Shown in pieces: positions 60,417-64,000 of a stretch of DNA of 64,000 nucleotides (its first letter is position 1; each line of letters starts with the position of its first letter). A program made the position numbers and the translations under genes. The stretch lies in assembly GCA_025266875.1 (NCBI GenBank), contig JALLLT010000002.1:1054001-1118000 (forward strand), given 5' to 3'. The notes beneath the pieces were generated by a model. The model made no database searches and had not been told where the DNA came from. It saw nothing but the letters and a program-made list of their open reading frames with translations. The DNA comes from Fennellomyces sp. T-0311 (taxonomy: Eukaryota > Mucoromycota > Mucoromycetes > Mucorales > Lichtheimiaceae).

Positions 60417-62811
60417 ATGACCCTCAAAGTAAACCTGGAGAAGCAACTTACCGAACTTCCCGACACCAGACGACCTGGCCAGACCGGTATGTATCAGCTC
60501 AAGTGGGATGGATGCGCGGAAATACGTGGTTACCACATGAGCATACAGAGAATTTCGTTTTTCTCCAGTTTTGCGTACAAAGAGTGTGGGGTAATTATGC
60601 ACTGGACTTTATATTAACCCTTTGCGACATGTAGGTATTTACCGCAATGCCGTCCACCCTGAACTCATGGTGAGCAAGTCGCCCAAGGTGAAGACCATGT
60701 ATGACCTTTTCCGCGAAGGTAAGTTGGAATAGTGCGCCTGAAACGCCGTCGTTCCTTGGAATTCTCACGTATTACCTGCGCAGGTCTCAAGACGGCACGC
60801 GATCGTCCTTGCCTGGGTCATCGTCCCATTATCAATGCTAAGACTGGCGAGCGCGGTCAGTACGTGTGGCAGACTTACCGCCAAGTCAACCATCGCATTA
60901 CCAACTTTGGCTCCGGTATGCTCAACTTGATCAACCACACTCTCAATGATCCCCGTACCCGACAAATCCCCATTGGTATTTGGGCCGTCAACCGTCCTGA
61001 ATGGACCATTGCCGACTTGGCCAGCGCTGCTTATGGCTTGTATACTGTGTCACTGTACGACACACTTGGTCCCGACACTGTCGAATACGTTATGAACCAC
61101 GCTGAGATTGAGACCGTTGTTTGCTCGGCTGATCATATTGCCGATTTGTTGAAGCTCAGACACAAGTTGCCCAAGTTGCGCTGCATTATCTCTATGGATA
61201 CGCTCGAAGACGAGGTTGCCCCCAGCACCGGCGCTGCTTCCAAGAGTGCCATCATCAAGGCCTGGGCTCAGGAGAAGGATGTTTTGTTGGTTGACTTCGC
61301 TGCTGTTGAAGCTGCCGGCAAGAAGAACCGCCGTTCGCATAATCTTCCCAAGCCTGAGGATCTCGCTTTCATCATGTACACCAGTGGTACTACCGGCTGG
61401 CCTAAGGTAAAAAGAGGGGAATGGAAAGGAAAAGGGATATTAAGATAGTGTTATTTGTTGCTAGGGTGCCATGTTGTCTCACCGCAACTTCGTTTCGGCT
61501 TGCTGTGCAACTGATGTTACTATGGGTGAACATCGCGATGACGACGTTAGCATCTCGTACCTTCCTTTGGCCCATATCTTCGGTCGCTTGGTCGATATGG
61601 CCTCAATTATGCGTGGTGCTCGTCTCGGCTACTTTAGCGGTGACGTTACCAAGATTGTTGACGATATGCAGACACTCAAGCCCACCATCTTCACATCCGT
61701 CCCTCGTTTGCTTAACCGTGTCTACTCAAGCGTTGTTCAGAAGACCATCGAAGCTCCTGGTGTCAAGGGTGCTCTTGCACGCCGTGCCGTCGCTGCCAAG
61801 TTGGCTAACCTCGATGCCGGTCTCGGCAACACCCATCCTTTCTGGGATCGTTTGATTTTCAACAAGGTGAAGCAGGCTCTTGGTGGCCGCGTTCGTTTCG
61901 TCGTCAGCGGTTCTGCTCCTATTGGTAAGGATGTCATGCAATTCTTGCGTGTGGCTTTCTGCTGCGATGTCCGTGAAGGTTACGGTGCTACTGAGACCTG
62001 CGCTTCCTCGACTGTGCACAACAAGGATGAATACAAGGCCGGCCATATCGGTGTTCCATTCAGCTGTAACGAGATCAAGCTCGTCGACGTTCCCGAGATG
62101 GAATACTTGGCTACCGATCCTTACCCACGTGGTGAATTGTGTATCCGTGGTCCTAACGTGTTTATGGGTTACTACAAGGATGAGGAGAAGACACGTGAGG
62201 CCTTGGATGAGGAGGGCTGGTACCACTCTGGTGATATTGCCATGATCAACGAGCGCGGTTGCGTTGTCATCATTGACCGTAAGAAGAACATCTTCAAGTT
62301 GGCTCAGGGTGAATACATTGCGCCTGAGAAGATTGAGGTTGGTATATATACACTTGTAACCGTATGGCATTTATGTTAACCTCTTTTATAGAATGTATAC
62401 GCCAAGGATCCTATCATTGCTCAAATCTACGTTCATGGTGACTCTTTGCAGAACTCTCTGGTCGCTGTGGTTGTCCCCGACCCTGAGTATCTAATCGGCA
62501 CCTTCCTGCCCAACAAGTTGCCACAGATTGCGGCCAAGAAGCTGTCGTACGAGGAGCTGTGCAAGACCCCCGAGGTCAACAAGGCTATCTTGGAGCAGCT
62601 GACTCGCGTCGGCAAGAAGGCCGAGCTCCGTGGTTTTGAACACGTGAAGGCTATCTTCCTCGAGTCATCTCCCTTCACCATTGAAAACGATATTCTCACT
62701 CCCACACTCAAGGTCAAGCGTCCTCAGGCAGCCAAGCACTATGCTGAGCAGATCGCTGAATTGTACGCTCAGTTGAACGCCCAGACTGAGCCTGCTAAGG
62801 CTAAGTTGTAA
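60417..62811 (+). CDS. Long-chain acyl-CoA synthetase, probably peroxisomal
   Basis: Activates fatty acids to acyl-CoA with ATP (AMP-forming, ANL family). Motifs: AFIMYTSGTTGWPKGAMLSH (P-loop-like), ISYLPLAHIFGRLV, CDVREGYGATET and YHSGDIAMINERG, with the linker-hinge IDRKKNIFKLAQGEYIAPEK. Five exons (60417-60486, 60635-60718, 60784-61406, 61465-62337, 62392-62811) sum to 2070 nt and a 689-residue product. The C-terminus is EPAKAKL, and the final AKL fits a type 1 peroxisomal signal. There is no N-terminal membrane anchor as in Faa1/Faa4-type loops. So it resembles Faa2-like enzymes feeding peroxisomal beta-oxidation. The start ATG at 60417 opens a spliced exon matching the family start. Confidence 0.88.
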
Positions 62812-63056
62812 TACCAAACAGCATTCACTTATCCCAGTTATATTTTGTCATTTCCCCCTCAACCAACTACATCTTCTTAATTCTAAAAATTGTATAAAAG
62901 AGTTTACTTTCGTGCACACACAAGCATTCTTCCTAGTCCCGCTGGTTCTATCGTCTAATAGCACCATCGCTTTCGCCTTGAGACTCTCTGCGAGGCATAC
63001 TAATAGACCAAGGAGATTCAAACGATGTATTTTTTAGCTTTTATATCAGCTCAAAC
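62812..63056. other. 3' flank of acyl-CoA synthetase
   Basis: Contains A/T-rich segments suitable for polyadenylation (for example AATTGTATAAAAGAG near 62886). No gene is seen. Confidence 0.45.
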
Positions 63057-63600
63057 AGACCGCGTTATAAGCCCACAGCCTCCGAATTCCGACTTTATAG
63101 TTGCTCTGGTCCTAATTATCCACTCCCTATGCTTTCTTTTACACAACACTATTCATTCCAAATACTTTTTCACGTTTGACTTCTTCCATTTTCCAAATTT
63201 TCCAAATTCGTTGCTTCCAGGTCTTGCTTTTTGGACAATTCCATCCCAACGTCAGCCTATTTTTTTGTCATAGTTCGGTTCCATATGACAAACTAAACTG
63301 TCCATACTGCTCCTGACTGGGACTATCCATCGCAAAAGCAAAACCTGCCTTCATCTGGGTCGACTTTCCTGTTTTTTTTTTCTCCGGAAGAAAGACGAAA
63401 ATCACGCTACTCTAAATAGAGTGCTCCTCTGTCGCTGGTGCGGCTAACTGTTAGAACTACTAAATCCATTGTTAAATTCTCTATCAAGGGTACTCATACA
63501 TCAAGGAAAATATTACCTCCCATAAAATAAATAATAACTTTTGAACTACATCAAGGAAATCTAATGGTTGGATCATTTTCTATTCAAGAAAAGAAAATGT
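63057..63600 (+). repeat. Dispersed repeat, copy B
   Basis: A diverged copy of 28250-28725 with the shared blocks in the same order. It contains a small internal duplication: ACATCAAGGAAA occurs near 63496 and again near 63549. A frame of about 80 residues (63025-63273) matches the copy A frame around W-x-I-P-S. Confidence 0.55.
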
Positions 63601-64000
63601 TATTCGGATGATTTCCCAAGGCACTAGTCTATGGTTCTTCGACCTTTTTTTGAACTTCCTCGATACCGTATCCTTTTCATTCCATGTGTTCTTCACGCTC
63701 TGACGTTTCATTTCGTATGTTTTCCCAATTCTGGCTTCTTCCGTTTCAGATGTTTAGTTCCTTTTCGATTCAAATATCATTAGAGACACAAACTTAATGG
63801 TTTTACAATACAGACGTAATGATGTATTCACTACAAATTAAAAATCTCTTGCATCATAAAAGCGTCTTGTAAATTACGTTTAAAAATTGCATTTTTTCCA
63901 AATAAATGTTTTTCTCTGCCGCTATTCTTTTTAAGACGCATGGTGGAACTGCCACAGATGATAATAACAGAAGATATGTCCTATCGGATAATACATATCG
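63601..64000. other. Window end, no gene
   Basis: AT-rich with several TTTC/CTTC tracts. Nothing supportable was seen. Confidence 0.4.

Overview
The window is nuclear DNA of a filamentous fungus. It has short introns (mostly 45-90 nt), TATA-type small genes, and orthologues of Mediator, TRAPP II, SSU processome and RNase H2 subunits. A chitin-deacetylase-like protein, a chitin-synthase-like protein and an expanded, partly decayed F-box family sit alongside them. The gene content and style suggest an early-diverging fungus, probably Mucoromycota/Mucorales; this is inference, because no rRNA or organelle marker is present. I saw no tRNA, rRNA, CRISPR array or intact transposon.

Layout: 1-4941 holds the 3' part of MED12. 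5147-7140 (minus) holds a small zinc-ribbon protein and the RNase H2 catalytic subunit, divergent from a mitochondrial-type protein (7251-7867). An alternative NADH dehydrogenase (7910-about 10320, minus) converges on that gene. 11364-13471 (minus) is a SET-domain methyltransferase. 14183-18500 (minus) is a surface block: a Cys-rich secreted protein, an MFS transporter of the Dal5 type, and a GPI-anchored chitin-deacetylase-like protein that lacks the catalytic residues. 18607-21761 (minus) is a DED1/DDX3 helicase with a long N-terminal array of W-G/W-D repeats built from duplicated exons. 21868-27621 (minus) holds a small conserved-looking protein and TRAPPC9/Trs120.

27.7-29.4 kb is accessory DNA with a possible secreted peptide and one copy of a dispersed repeat (the second copy is at about 63.06-63.6 kb). 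An F-box protein (29440-31512), a membrane protein (32090-32722) and UTP10/HEATR1 (32934-39595) follow. After a 2.9-kb gene-poor stretch come a divergent chitin synthase (42467-46493) and a Tgl3/4/5-type patatin protein whose nucleophile is lost (46755-49223). That protein ends 9 bp from an opposing F-box/ZnF-UBP/DUSP fusion (49233-50425). A DUF3020 protein with a polyQ tract, an F-box protein and two decayed F-box copies fill 50.6-59 kb. A long-chain acyl-CoA synthetase with a C-terminal peroxisomal signal (60417-62811) closes the window.

Conserved housekeeping genes alternate with fast-evolving ones. Three enzyme-family members (deacetylase, chitin synthase, patatin lipase) are open but have lost key catalytic motifs, and ubiquitin-ligase adaptor genes are turning over. 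The best candidates for something undescribed are the GW/WG-repeat DEAD-box helicase and the F-box/ZnF-UBP/DUSP protein.
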